From Branchiostoma floridae (taxonomy: Eukaryota; Chordata; Leptocardii; Amphioxiformes; Branchiostomatidae): DNA of 64,000 bases. Location: the NCBI RefSeq assembly GCF_000003815.2, contig NC_049986.1:18285049-18349048 (forward strand), in the 5' to 3' direction. Shown piece after piece: positions 1 to 25,872 of the stretch. The position numbers and the translations under genes were made by a program. The number at the start of each line of letters is the position of its first letter. Position 1 is the first letter of the stretch. The notes under the pieces are model-generated. The model had not been told where the DNA came from. It saw nothing but the letters and a program-made list of their open reading frames with translations, and ran no database searches.

Positions 1-91
1 CCACTAGGCTCCGCGGATCGGAGGTCTAATAGTAGAAATTGGACAAATAGAGTCAATAGTACGCTATAGGGAGTCGGCCGGCCAAAGGACT

Positions 92-275
92 TACTGTAAA
101 TGCATTTAAGTTCGCGGGGATTTAATTTCGCGGTAGCGGGAAAACGGTTTTAATTTCGCGGTATCGCCATGCACTATAGATCTCTTACTGTTATGGAAAA
201 ATGTTCGCGGTTTTCGCGGCGGCCGCTTAACCGCGAATATTTAAAACCACCGCGAACATGTCTGCATTTACAGTA
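92..275. mobile_element. MITE family B (TTCGCGG-rich), copy 1
   Basis: The ends are an inverted pair, TACTGTAAATGC and GCATTTACAGTA. The interior is a run of TTCGCGG/CCGCGAA words. Near-identical elements lie at 5715-5920 and 27891-28102, and a decayed one at 18763-18940. The outer TA on each side is consistent with a TA target duplication, as for Tc1/mariner-type MITEs. The superfamily is inferred. Confidence 0.8.
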
Positions 276-281
276 TTTCCT

Positions 282-374
282 TACTCTCCAAGTAGAGGTT
301 GGTGGGGATGTGACCTTTTCCTTATATGCCGTATTTTTCGACCAGCCCCCCCACCAACATCTGCTTGGAGAGTA
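282..374. mobile_element. MITE family A (TACTCTCC ends), copy 1
   Basis: Inverted ends TACTCTCCAAG and CTTGGAGAGTA flank a short interior with the words gaccttttcc and ttttcgac. It abuts the preceding family B element almost directly. No clear target duplication remains here, but other copies of this family carry 8-bp ones. Confidence 0.75.
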
Positions 375-565
375 GGGCCTACCGCGAACATCGTATCTTT
401 GTCAAGTTGGCATTTATATACCTGGTCGGTTGCTGTACCACAAATCAAATCAGCTCCATCTACATCAAGGTACATAGTTCTGACTTAAACAGTTTTTTTT
501 TTACTCAATGGTCACCACGTAACAAGGCCTGAAGGCCACTCATAGTTAAAGCGTTGAATACATAC

Positions 566-683
566 CAAAAGTAGAGGATGTAGTTTTCCCTCCTGAGTTC
601 CCCGTCCGTGATCACGTCGATCCCGATGTCGACCTGTTCTTGGATCACCTCCCGGATCGCACGTGTGATCTGCTTCTCAAGCT
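566..683 (-). CDS. MetE-like protein, exon 2 (gene runs off left edge)
   Basis: Cobalamin-independent methionine synthases (Meth_synt_2 fold) transfer a methyl group from methyltetrahydrofolate to homocysteine in the cytosol. This exon reads ELEKQITRAIREVIQEQ followed by VDIGIDVITDGELRRENYI. That matches the family segment in which a helix leads into a strand ending in DGE. It starts after a T-rich CAG acceptor and ends at a GTATGT donor. Its phase (one base carried in) fits the end of either upstream first exon. Later exons, with the zinc ligands, would lie to the left of the window. The family call is from memory of conserved words; no alignment was run. Catalytic activity cannot be judged from this N-terminal part. 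Confidence 0.75.
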
Positions 684-768
684 CTGAAAAAAACACGACA
701 AAGGTCTAGTCATATTTTTATGGAGAGCTGTGATTTTGGGGCTATGTGTGTTTCTGTCGGTCTACCTG

Positions 769-784
769 TCTGTCTGTCTGTCTG
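769..784. repeat. (TGTC)n microsatellite
   Basis: Short run of CTGT/TGTC units inside the MetE-like intron. Confidence 0.8.
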
Positions 785-2367
785 TGGACAGCGTTGTTAG
801 AGATGCGGATGAAGCTTTTAAGCTCACATACCTCGTCACATTTGGCGAAAATCGATCGGACGACGATTCTGCGGCAATCGCACGAGCCTCGCTTATAATA
901 ATAAACTTTATTGCAGAACAATTGTACAAGGTACAAAGTATGGCTTATGTGTGACAGGGACGGTTTACAGGTGAAAAATACGCGGAACCCTCTGTCGATC
1001 TTAGATATGGCCGATCTTCCATCGATACGCCCGAAGATCGTGGATAATGTGACAGGGGCATAATGACATTGCGTTTATTGACAGAATTAAAAAAAATGAT
1101 TAGATTATGGTCTCCCTGGCGACTTTCCATGGCACTGCAGCAGGACTTCCGGATTTTGATATCTTGTGTTCAGGACGCCATATGGTCTGAATTCCTAGTA
1201 TTGTTCTGTCCCCAGTCTTCAGGCCTAATGCACTGGTCAAGCTCAATAGGTCACGGCCCAGGCACAAGAGAACCCGCTCTGAGGCAAATGAGGGCTCTCC
1301 CAAAATCCTCAGAGGCCCTGAAATAAGCGCAAGTGCTCTTCGAAGGTTTGCAAAGTAGACTAAGCTTCGGGTACGACAAGTATTAGCCACAAAACCGTGT
1401 TGTGTCGTCATGTGTTACGGTGCTATCAGTTAACCTGCAGTTGAAGTAAAGATGACGCAACTATTTATTAATCATCTGTCAACCAAGCGGTTTTGTTTTA
1501 GCTAGATTTCTTATTCAAGCTTGTATACCCCAGAAGGTAAAAGTTACTAAAACCTAGGTATACTAATTACTATATTAGACTATATTAGCTTGAATGTATA
1601 TCCACGACACCAATGTACCAGCCCTGCCGCGTTTCGGAGTGCCCCAAGGACGAGCATGCAATAAATCTTCATTACTTGTCCCTGTTTCTAGGTCACAGGT
1701 TGACGAGTTCAATTTTTAAAAGTCCCAGATATCCGATATCGCGATTCAAGTCTGTTTTCGATCCGCCAGGTTTCAGTACAGCCAGATGGTAATCTTATCT
1801 TCAATTGCCAAGCAGATATGGGAAGGAAAGCTTTAGGAGATATTGGAAGGAAAGCTTTTAGCTTTAGGTATAAATAGGTATAATGTGTCATATTATATGA
1901 CACCCCCACCCCCAACGTCTGCTTGGTTATTAGTGTCCATGAACCTTGACCGCCTCGAGCTTCAGGCTTCATAATCATACCCTTGGGGATAGAATCCATT
2001 GTACACTGTATAAACCAGGTTCCATAGCCTTGCTCTAAGCAGTCATAATTCGTTGGTTGCCACGCGAACTGTTAGAAGCCATACATAAAGACATTGGATT
2101 CCAGACTTATGGTTTGCTGAATTACTCTATTCAAGGAACTTGATAAAAGCTCCTTGCCCTACTACTCTACTGAACTCTATCCGTGTCCCATAGTGAGCTT
2201 CAAAATGGTGAAATAATTATAAAAGGGCAGTCCGAAAATGTTCTTTCTGTGTTTACTTCATGTCATACGTACGTGTGACTAACGAAATGAAATTTACTTT
2301 TTAAATCCAAAAAGTAATACGTCTGCTTGCTTGAAGACTGAGCAAACGTATTCTCACTCGGCGCTGG

Positions 2368-2514
2368 TACTCTCCAAGCAGAGGTTGGTGGGAAAAATCG
2401 TGACCTTTTCCTTTCATAGTGTTTTTTTCGACATTGGTGGGAAGGCCGGTCGAAAAAAAAAATTATGAAAGGAAAAGGTCACGATTTCTCCAACCAACCT
2501 CTGCTTGGAGAGTA
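2368..2514. mobile_element. MITE family A, copy 2, with 8-bp target duplication
   Basis: A near-perfect long inverted repeat with TACTCTCCAAGCAG at the ends. It is flanked on both sides by GGCGCTGG (2360-2367 and 2515-2522). An 8-bp duplication points to a hAT-like or similar DNA transposon. The paralogous unit at about 4258 has GGCGCTG with no insert, so it acts as an empty site and dates the insertion after the tandem duplication. Confidence 0.9.
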
Positions 2515-2775
2515 GGCGCTGGCAGGACTCCAAGGAGATGGTCTCAGCCCGTCGCGTTCAGTCGGACTTTGTACCCGGGGCCTGACATCCAACACCCTAC
2601 AAAGTATTCAGAAGGATCCACGATCGTAGGCATGCACTTGGCGTAATAACTAATACCAACTGATTTCTGGTTGAAATAACCGTTCAACAACGACGTAACA
2701 AATGTTATACATATTTTCTCTGACCGGTATCAGCATGAGCAACTAGAAGGCAGACGCCTTAAAATGGGTCCGTAC

Positions 2776-2932
2776 CTTCTGTGGAGGTTACGTCGTTTCG
2801 GAAGTCGTTATATTCTTGTGCGGAGAACCCTTCCTGCCCCTTCCTGATCCCAGCAACGGCCTTGAACCAGTCCGGGACAGGAACGCTCTCCGGCTTGGGA
2901 TAGCTCCCGATAACTGTCGTCTGTAGAGGCAT
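2776..2932 (-). CDS. MetE-like protein, first coding exon, copy b
   Basis: Starts with ATG at 2932 and reads MPLQTTVIGSYPKPESVPV, then PDWFKAVAGIRKGQEG and FSAQEYNDFRNDVTS. It ends at a GTACGG donor after one base of a codon. TTVIGSYPKP is the typical opening of the MetE C-terminal-type barrel. It is intact and the same length as copy a (157 bases). It lies closer to exon 2 (566-683), so it is the likelier productive partner. The divergent 3' residues (FRNDVTSTE versus FQKEVASEE) show the copies are not recent. Confidence 0.72.
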
Positions 2933-3802
2933 CCTGACCCGACCTGGTCGACTCGAACTAGCCGCTACTTCCCTACTAGTAGTATAACGTCCTTGCCTAG
3001 CCTAGCCCTCCGAATGGTGAATTATTTACACGGCCACGAATCAATCGAGTTAGCAGCCGGGCTAAACTAATGATACTACTTGTTTGATACAAAGAACCAA
3101 TTTTATATGTTCTGTTCAGTAAAACTTCAGTTCCTAACACAGCCTAGCGATATATATGACTAGTAAACTAGAATGACGACGTTTATCTATGTGATAGAAG
3201 TTACCTGAATTTACCTGAACCACAGAAGATGTACGATGTAGTACCCCCGCGGTCAGGACCTAGAATATGAACCACTTTATAGAGTTACCTCAGTCCCATG
3301 CCCTATAAAGGCTGTACTACATATGTGGTTAGGCTACGGGTGAAGGTCACCAGGCAGATGTGCCATTGTTTAGCTTTTATTACGAGTGACATTTCGCTTT
3401 ATGGCCTCTTGGCATAGGATCAATACATGTATCTCCAAGCAGATCTTGCGTGATGTAAGACATATGTATTTCTTTCGTCCACACACCATTTTGGTTACAT
3501 GGACCGTCACTGATGTAACTGCTTTTAACAGTCAACCAGACATTCTTTTCAATACCAGACAGTGACGTACTACACACATGTACACGTGATGTCACTGGCT
3601 GGGGTTAATAACCTCCTTCTGGCCTGGGTGCGGTAACTGTCGGGATGACCGAAGGCTAGATAATAGATAAGTGGTTATTATAGATTGGCGAACTTGAAGA
3701 GCGGCCCAAACTGGATCCATGGAGTCAACACTCCTCCTAGTGGGTGAAACCACTCTAAGCTATTTAGTCCCAGATGTGCTCTCAATCTTTCAATCTTTCA
3801 AG

Positions 3803-5070
3803 TTTCAGTACACACAGCCAGATGGTAATAGGTTATATAGTCTACTAAATTTAGTACTAGTATACGACTCCCTCCCCCAACATCTGCTTGATGATTAGCA
3901 CGCTTCGACCCTTGAACTTTGACCGACTTCAGCATGGGGGTATGCCAGGGGAAAGCCAGCATTGTTTTATTGCCCGATTCCAAGATCTCAAATCAAAGTA
4001 GTCATACGACGGAGGTTGCCACCTTTAGACGCTCTCTATATAAGACTAAGACCGATGATTCCCGACTAGATGAGCGTATGGTTTACTCTACTCTGAGTGA
4101 AGGCAATGAGATGCAAAATGGTGAAGTAAACGGTTAGAAAGCTTTCCTTTGGTTTTCGTGATACGTCTGATCAACGAAAAGAAAGTTACAAATCTAACAA
4201 AATAAGACGCCTGTTCATGGTTTGGTCTACTTCAAGACTGAGCAAATTGTTCTTCTCGGCGCTGACTGGACTTCGAATACGAGTAGACACGCAATTGTGT
4301 TCTCAGCCTGTCCCGTTCTGGTCGGACTTTGTAATGTACTCGGCTGACATCCGATCCCCGATCAACACTGGTTTGTATATCCTTGGTAAAAATAAACAGT
4401 ATTCTGAAGGACCCACGATTTTAGGTTACGCATACAGAGCGTCATACCAACTGATCGACACCAAAGGTTATTTCTCTGACCGGTATCAGCATTTAAGCAA
4501 CTACAAAATTATATCATTGACAGCTCAACAAATTTATGATTCCTACCTTCTTCGGAGGCAACTTCCTTTTGGAAGTCGTTATATTCTTGTGCGGAGTACC
4601 CCTCTTGCCCCGTCCTGACCCCAGCTCCTGCCTTGAACCAGTCCGGGACAGGAACGCTCTCTGGCTTGGGATAGCTCCCGATAACTGTCGTCTGTAGAGG
4701 CATCCTGACGAGAACGACTGGAACTAGCGGCTGGTCCCCTCCGCCCTAATCAGGCTAATGCAAATCGTAACATTATACAGAAACGGTCACGGCTTTCAGC
4801 AGCCGGGCTAAGCTAATGACATTACTTGTTTGCATGATGCAGAAAACTCGGTTCGGTTCGTAACACAACCCAGTGATATGCGCATGATCGCTACTTTGAG
4901 CCAATGAGCTTTTATCTTGTTTGAACTTAAAGCTTTAACTTGAGGTCCGTATAAACTATCCGCAGAAGTACTACAAACAAGTTCGTAAACGCACAGAAAG
5001 ACGACGGTTATGTGAACCACTCTATGAATTTAGCTCGGCCCTAAGCCCCCAAGGCTATATCACATGCAGG
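3803..5070. repeat. Tandem duplication, right unit (carries exon 1a)
   Basis: Paralogous to 1768-3330. Homology covers sequence on both sides of the coding exon, including what would be the promoter and first intron. It was therefore a genomic segment duplication, not retroposition. Confidence 0.85.
4547..4703 (-). CDS. MetE-like protein, first coding exon, copy a
   Basis: ATG at 4703; reads MPLQTTVIGSYPKPESVPV, then PDWFKAGAGVRTGQEG and YSAQEYNDFQKEVASEE. It ends at a GTAGGA donor with one base carried over, the same phase as copy b. I found no second exon between it and copy b (2933-4546). It is therefore either an alternative first exon for the same gene, splicing over copy b to 683, or the remnant of a duplicated gene. 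It has no frameshift or stop. Confidence 0.72.
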
Positions 5071-5160
5071 GCCCCCAGTCGCGTCGTGCGAGGCGCATGA
5101 TCACTTGGTGGGACATCCCGTTGTTATACCTCAAGTGGTGACGTATCAAATTATATGCTC
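5063..5160. repeat. Dispersed repeat D, copy 1
   Basis: Shares GCGTCGTGCGAG, CGCATG and TGACGTATCAAATTA-like words in the same order as 9975-10115. Likely a fragment of an unidentified transposon. Confidence 0.6.
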
Positions 5161-5202
5161 AGGACCATTAATGTCTGTCACTACCTGAGACATGTGGCGC
5201 TC

Positions 5203-5335
5203 GCCTACATAGCAAGCTCTCTGGGACTTTTTCCTCACTCGATTTTTTTGCTCTTAAAGACATAATCCCCTTCTTTTGGTCATTACTTTTCGTATCGGAT
5301 CGTTTGTGCTGCCAGAGGGCCTGCTATGGAGGCTA
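5203..5335. mobile_element. Old short relative of the Mutator-like element
   Basis: Ends GCCTACATAGCAAGCTCTC and GGCCTGCTATGGAGGC match the ends of the large element at 42010-42863 in inverted orientation. About 130 bases, decayed. Confidence 0.65.
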
Positions 5336-5714
5336 TTTGGCAATCGCTTTCAATCGGGTCTGCTACCAGAGTCCAAAAACCAAATAAAATAAAAAAAGAT
5401 GTAGGAAAAAAAAGAATCTGTTGTTCTGTATACATACTTCAACCAGCAGGTTTCATCGATAAAACCATCTTGCATACACTCTTGTGGTCAGTCATTTGCT
5501 CAACATTCTGCCCTCTTCTAGTCTCTGGAAATAGCAGAAATTGACCGGGCGAACACCACAGTTTGTGACATATGGCCAAAAATTTCTACCATTTCCATAC
5601 CCTGGGAGCTATCCGGGGTCGGGCAGCTTGGACAGTTTATCGTTAGCCCAAGACAGTCATGCCCGCCGAGCTCCTATTAGCGCCCCGGGGAGTTTAAGCC
5701 CGATATACTACTAG

Positions 5715-5920
5715 TACTGTAAATGCGTTCGCGGGGATTTAAATTTGCGGTAGCGGGAAAAATGACTTTTCGCGGTGGATTTAATTTCGCGGTAACACCA
5801 TCTACTGCAGTCTAATACCTTAATAGAAAAATGTTCGCGGTGGATTTAATTTCGCGGTAAAGTGGTCGCCGCGAAAACCGCGAACATTAATCCACCGCGA
5901 AAATTTCTGCATTTACAGTA
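5715..5920. mobile_element. MITE family B, copy 2
   Basis: Begins TACTGTAAATGCG and ends TGCATTTACAGTA. The interior has repeated TTCGCGG and CCGCGAA words, as in the other copies. Confidence 0.85.
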
Positions 5921-6051
5921 ATACACTCGCGAACAAATCTCGCTAGCTACCCGTCCTGTCTGGCTTCCCAGGGTACCATTTCCAGTGACATGTGGAGCAT
6001 TGCAGTGAGCATTGCCGGGCGATGACCTCAGCCCCGTCATGCCCGTAGGGT

Positions 6052-6116
6052 CTACTCTCCAAGCAGAGGTTAGGCTCCTCCGTCTGTTTTTAAACGTCAA
6101 AAAAACAGTATGTAGG
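6052..6116. mobile_element. MITE family A fragment (one end)
   Basis: TACTCTCCAAGCAGAGGTTA followed by a gene-like decayed interior. Only one terminus is present. Confidence 0.6.
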
Positions 6117-6617
6117 GATGGCAAATGCATGAAACTCCTTTGCTGGCTATTATTATCAATTGATCAAACTCCTTGACCAGCTGCAGCGTATAATACCAGC
6201 GTATGGTATTTATGTCTCATGACATAAAGAATACGGTACAAAATAGAAAGCCCGCACTGCGCGAAAAGACAGATTTCCACGAGTTCCCAACATTGCGCAC
6301 GATGGTGAAACCTGACGTGTCCTCACCGTGGGCACGGGTTTCCACGGACTGCCTGTTCCCGCGTGCCCCAACCTTGAAAACCTGTGCGCACAATAGGGCA
6401 CGCGAAGAGTCCACGTGCCCCACTGTTGCACACTTCTCGTGTTGAACAATTATCGTTAACAATGGAGAGCTGAGAAGTGTCTGATAATTTAGTTATGAGA
6501 ATTGCCGAGTAAAAATACCTCAGACCTTCGCCACATTTCGGTTTGTACTTGTGGGAAAATAAAAAATGCAACCGACGCCAACAGTACGCAAAATAGGATT
6601 TGCAACACATCGTGCCG

Positions 6618-7506
6618 TAACATGCATTGGCATAATACCGGTCATAAGCCTTATACCGGTCGATTAAAAATAGTGGAACTTAAAGAGATCTACACATGCA
6701 ACAATAGTTATTTCTAAGGTATGCACACTTCAGACATATAGGTGTCCAATACATCATTTACAAAGCATCGATAACAATGCATTCGAAGACAACAAGGCCA
6801 AAAGTTTTCAGTTCATTTTCGGGGCAGGCGAGCGCGTCGTGGGACAAACACACTGTCACGTTCATCGCCAGATTTGTAGTTAATAATCACATGTGCTCAC
6901 GGCACAAGACGAGCATGATTCAACAGCAATCTTGAATTTCTTTTGGTGACCTACAACTCGTGTAAAAGTGTGAGGAACCGTTGCATTATCGCCCGGATCT
7001 ACGGCTGAATGGGTCAAATTGAACGTACGCCGCCATTTTCCCTCCATTTTTAATGCTACGGCCAGCAGTAAAGTTTTACGTCATAGCGGTTGTGACGGAC
7101 CAAAATTAAATGAAAATTCTTGTCAGTATACGACCATTTTCTCATGACTTTTTGTATGCTCATGCAGATTTTTGTTTTGTACAACTACTAACAGGAAAGA
7201 AAGGAACAACAGAGGATGTATAAAGGTACATAGCGGCAGTTAATTGTGCCGTGTTTCGTTCGGCCGGTATAGTGCACCCCCTTCCAACCACGCGCCCGTT
7301 CTCCGTGCAATTCCGCGGTGTGTTCCAATTACGATATTATGTTTTTAGCAGGACCAGAGAGACAAAATAATTTACACAGAAGAAGTGGCAAAGGTAAGCT
7401 GTAACAGCAACATGTAACTGGAGAAAATGATGCGTTGATCATTTGCCAAATTAGCATTGCTTGAGAAATTGCAGTAAACCGACCGGTATTATGCCAATGG
7501 ATGTTA
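6618..7506. mobile_element. About 0.9-kb element with 26-bp inverted ends
   Basis: CATTGGCATAATACCGGTC occurs at 6624 and its reverse complement GACCGGTATTATGCCAATG ends near 7501. The match extends outward to a TA on both sides, consistent with a TA target duplication. The interior has no clear protein, so it is probably non-autonomous. Confidence 0.7.
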
Positions 7507-9900
7507 TACACGAAACTAAACAAACTATTTTACCTCTATATACAGATCGCGTGTAAGATTAAAGTCACTACTGAAGTCTGAAGCAACATATTCAATTTCA
7601 ACGGAGTGTGCCCGATTTCTGTAACTAATCATATGAATTGTTTTCTATGCAACATTACTTGAGTTGATTGTCATCTAGGCTTTAACCTGGAGTGCGGCGC
7701 CTATCAATGCATAGATTCTTGAAAGTGTTGTTCTTTGTCGGTCGGCTTTGTTTATACAGTACTAGTACATCAACGCCGCATTCCGACACCATGTTGGATC
7801 TGCATTATACTGACTCCTCGTTTGTCGAAAAAAAATCGATTCAAACTTTTACAAAGATAATTAGGTTATGGAGAACTTCAATATTTGTATAAGTCACTTT
7901 CATGGTGTAATTTTTGGTTTATATCGGTATTATGGAGATTGTCTGCCTGGCTTGGTTTTTGGTTGAATATTGAGAGGCGGAAGTTTGACCCGCCTGTTGA
8001 ATATTAATGAACTCAGCAAATGTCTGTTACAAGTGGGCAATACCGACCATTAAACTTAAAGGCAAGTAAGCAAAGTAAAAAGCAAGAAGGTTAACTACTG
8101 GAATTCCACAAGCACCCCTCCCCCAATACACATTTCATTGTTTTGTTTTGAAAACATGGTATCCCGACGCGCGTGGCTGGTTCGCGATTTTCAATGTTGA
8201 CTTTGGTTTTCTAATGCCGGGAAAGTAAGTTTGCCATGGAAGGGAGTTTAGCAGAGGGCTACATACACAGGGTTTTAGTTGGTCGATTATCTTAAATGTA
8301 CCTTTTTTGTATTAGTTGGTAGGCTTTCTGCAGACACAAATGATTTATCTAAAGCACAAGGTGATTTGAAAGAATATTAGAACTTATGCGATGTGTATAT
8401 TTGATAAAACAAGGATACACAAGAAAAGCTCAAGCTTCCTTTAGTGAACTAAGAATACTTGTACAACGCAGGGCATCATGTACAAACTCCTTTGTGACAT
8501 ACACACAACTAGTATGTACAAAGAGCTATTGTGTCTGTATTCAAATACCCATCCGAAGTAGCCAATCGTATTTCACACATGAGGTGGGTGTTTGGAAATG
8601 AGGACCAATCAACTCACGTGTCCCAATTTTCAAACCTGTGACGGTTTTCCTTTCAATTCTTCTCATTCAGAGTGCTTTCACGCTGCTCCGACCGGTCGAT
8701 AGCTAAGTATTTGATCGCACGACAAACAGCGCAGGTAAACTCATTGAGAGCTTGAGAATGATTCTACGTCAAGACCCGACATTATCTTGCCATCGAATTG
8801 AATTCCACTGGGACCAAGTTCTACTTTTAGAGCAGCAACTGTCCTCCTGGCTATTACCCAGTCTACCGAGAGTCGGGCGGGCTCTCTGTGGGTGGGGTGG
8901 GGCGATCCCCGCCGCTCGGATCGCCAGACGCGCCCCTGACTGTTAGCTCTACGTGGTACACAAGTTTCTGTCCAGTCGGCTTGGATGATTTGGAGTTCCT
9001 TTGGTTCCGTGGAGGCCCTACATGTTTCATGATGGATTGTATACCACTGTTAATATACCACTGTTACGAAATTGCACATCCACGCTTGGAATTCGGCAGC
9101 GACTATGTGATTTCATATGCTCCTGATCATGACTAGCAACTGCTTGTCTAACTGTGGACACTTAGAGTTAGACATCATAATGTACAGAGCAGGAATGCTG
9201 AATTCAAGAGACCTACAGGAATTTTCTGTCATCAAACTTGGAGTGACTGCACGGTGGAGCAAGGACAGCGTTTATAACGTCCTTGAATGGAGCGACTGCG
9301 GATAACAACCCCAAAACAACAGGATGGTGGACCGACGAACCTTTGGAAGCTAAAGGGGCGACAGCACTAAGTACATATGAAGGAATGCGTCAGGAGCGGT
9401 CGACTCTCAAAAATTAAAACGAAAAACAACGAAAGATAATTCACCATTCAGAAAGAATAAAAGCAAACATACTATATACAGGGGAAGGGAAAATCTGGGA
9501 GGGTAAATTATTAGGCTGGGAAAGCCCGGTGCAGTAAAAATGATGCTGCTTTTAATGACAAAGGGCGTAATTACGGCGCAGTGGAGGCCCGGGGAGATAA
9601 TTAGGTGATAATTAGCTGCAAAGTAATGCACAAGTCATTCGCACACAAAAGCATACGTCGATAGTTTCCACGCGTACGCACAAGTGTGCTAAGGTGGCAC
9701 AGCTAGTGCACACGGATATCCACAGGAAGGGCACGTTATGGACACGCCAGTGGTCCGTTTACTCGGATTTGCACGGGTGCCCCATGTGGGGGCACGTCAC
9801 GTTCGCACAGTGGGCACTCGTGGGAACCCGTGGACACTCTGAATTTACTTGCATGTGTACACGGGTTTGCAAAGCGGAAATCTGTGTTTTCGCGCAGTGC

Positions 9901-9965
9901 CGATAAAAACGCCTATTAAAAAGTATTAAAAAAAAACAGCCGGGGCCGAACCTCTGGTTGGAGAT
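9901..9965. mobile_element. MITE family A fragment
   Basis: Matches the right half of the copy at 35485-35604: CGATAAAAACG, the A-run, then AACAGCCGG and CCTCTGGTTGGAGA. Confidence 0.65.
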
Positions 9966-9974
9966 AATTAAGGA

Positions 9975-10115
9975 TCGTGCAGGCCGCACTGTTGCGTCGT
10001 GCGAGACGCATGGTTGACGATGGTAGACCGGTCGCACGCACCTGTGGGTCGCACGTGTGTTGCATGGGATCCCGATACGTCACTCGACATGCTCGAGTGA
10101 CGCATCAAATTACAC
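9975..10115. repeat. Dispersed repeat D, copy 2
   Basis: Same word order as 5063-5160: GCGTCGTGCGAG, then CGCATGG, then GTGACGCATCAAATTA. It contains a near-palindrome at 10078-10103 (CGTCACTCGA..TCGAGTGACG). Confidence 0.6.
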
Positions 10116-10491
10116 ATATTCATGCCCGTCACGACATTTGGCTAAGTTTTGGCACTCGCTTTCCTCTTCCGTCAATCGGGGCAGGCCTGCTTTCAAGAGC
10201 TTTCTCTGCAGGACACCCAAGGAGCTTTCATCAGTTGTCATCGACTATACTGCAAGAGATATAGTACAAATCTGCTGTAGAATAATGTAAAATACATATC
10301 AAGAAAGAAAATATCGAAAACGTATACCAGTGTCATACTAATGTCATAGAATACCAATTGAAAGTAAATTCCAAAATCAAAGAAAAAGATGTGACAGAAC
10401 AAGAATGAAATAATTTATTGTTCGGTAACGTTATACCAAACATGCGTGTTTAGTTATTTCTAGGAAGTTATATAACCTCCTTGGTTATTTG

Positions 10492-10640
10492 CATACTTTT
10501 CAACCTCCCTGACCACTTAAATTTCATAGACGAAGGCAACTTTTGTTTTTGGCCAAACTTTTTTTATTCGCACGCTCGCATCAGTTTTGGGGTTTCCAGA
10601 GGATTTCATCCATATAATAAAACCAACATGGCCTCATAAA
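10492..10640. repeat. Dispersed repeat E, copy 1
   Basis: TCAACCTCCCTGACCACTT, TTTGGCCAAACTT, GCATCAGTTTTGG and CCAGAGGATTTCATCCAT recur in order at 16921-17085. Confidence 0.75.
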
Positions 10641-10649
10641 ACGCTAATT

Positions 10650-10745
10650 AACCTTTATAGAAGAAGGTAACCTTTATCCCTATATACCCTGTTTTTAAAT
10701 CAACGGATATAGGTTACCCGACGGATAAAAGTGGACTAGCGTTAC
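10650..10745. mobile_element. MITE family F fragment (right end)
   Basis: ACGGATATAGGTTACC and GGATAAAAGTGGACTAGCG match the right end of the family seen at 27824-28264 and 45235-45433. Confidence 0.65.
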
Positions 10746-10846
10746 GAATTTGAATCCGAACATCTGCTTGGATCACCGAGTTGCACAGTGGGTAATTTCC
10801 CCACCACGCATGCGCTCACCAATAAAAGCAATCGGTGGGAGGGGAG

Positions 10847-10856
10847 CATAAAAATA
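10847..10856 (+). promoter_or_regulatory. TATA-like element of the carrier gene
   Basis: CATAAAAATA lies 73 bases before the start codon, with CACCAATAAAAG just upstream. The spacing allows a transcription start near 10878. Inferred from position only. Confidence 0.4.
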
Positions 10857-10904
10857 TCCACAGGCAACTTGGTCCGAATTATACCAATTTTTCCTCAATC
10901 AAAC

Positions 10905-10919
10905 ATGCGATCAGACTAG
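10905..10919 (+). promoter_or_regulatory. Four-residue upstream ORF in carrier 5' leader
   Basis: ATG CGA TCA GAC TAG ends nine bases before the main start codon. If included in the mRNA it could damp translation of the main frame. Confidence 0.5.
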
Positions 10920-10928
10920 ATTCCCGGC

Positions 10929-25696
<14,768 letters not shown>

Positions 25697-25872
25697 GCTT
25701 AGGGTTTCAGCAATCGTCAGAGCAAGTTTAGGAAGCAACTGTCAGCATTAGCCTAGTAACCATACCATTAGCTACGTTGTGTACAAAAACACGCTCAGTA
25801 CTGGGGGTTAGGGCCAAATAGGGTTTCATCGATGGTCAGAAGCAAGTTTGTGAAGCAAATGTCAGCATTAGC

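Larger units (their letters stand above)
1768..3330. repeat. Tandem duplication, left unit (carries exon 1b)
   Basis: This block is homologous to 3803-5070. Shared landmarks include TTTCAGTACA..CAGCCAGATGG (1768/3803), the GGCGCTG context (2360/4258), the 157-base coding exon (2776/4547), GCAGCCGGGCTAA (3053/4799) and GAACCACT (3272/5014). Offsets vary from about 2035 to 1740 because of indels, mainly the MITE at 2368-2514, which is present only in this unit. Confidence 0.85.
5921..10840. other. Intergenic region, MetE-like to carrier gene
   Basis: No exon with both splice context and a recognisable protein was seen. Beyond the transposon pieces listed separately, 6240-6430 and 9690-9880 are GC-rich and full of CACGGG/GTGGGCACG words, related to 56480-56780. 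The stretch 7680-9360 shows nothing I recognise. Confidence 0.5.

Noticed and set aside
281..475. Minus-strand frame left of MetE-like exon 2, considered as exon 3
   Set aside because: Its residues do not resemble the next MetE segment, and half of it is a MITE.
9690..9906. Short tandem-like GTGGGCACG/CACGGG words, considered as a CRISPR-like or regulatory array
   Set aside because: Spacing and units are irregular, the same words recur at 6330 and 56500 as dispersed repeat material, and CRISPR arrays are not expected in animal DNA.
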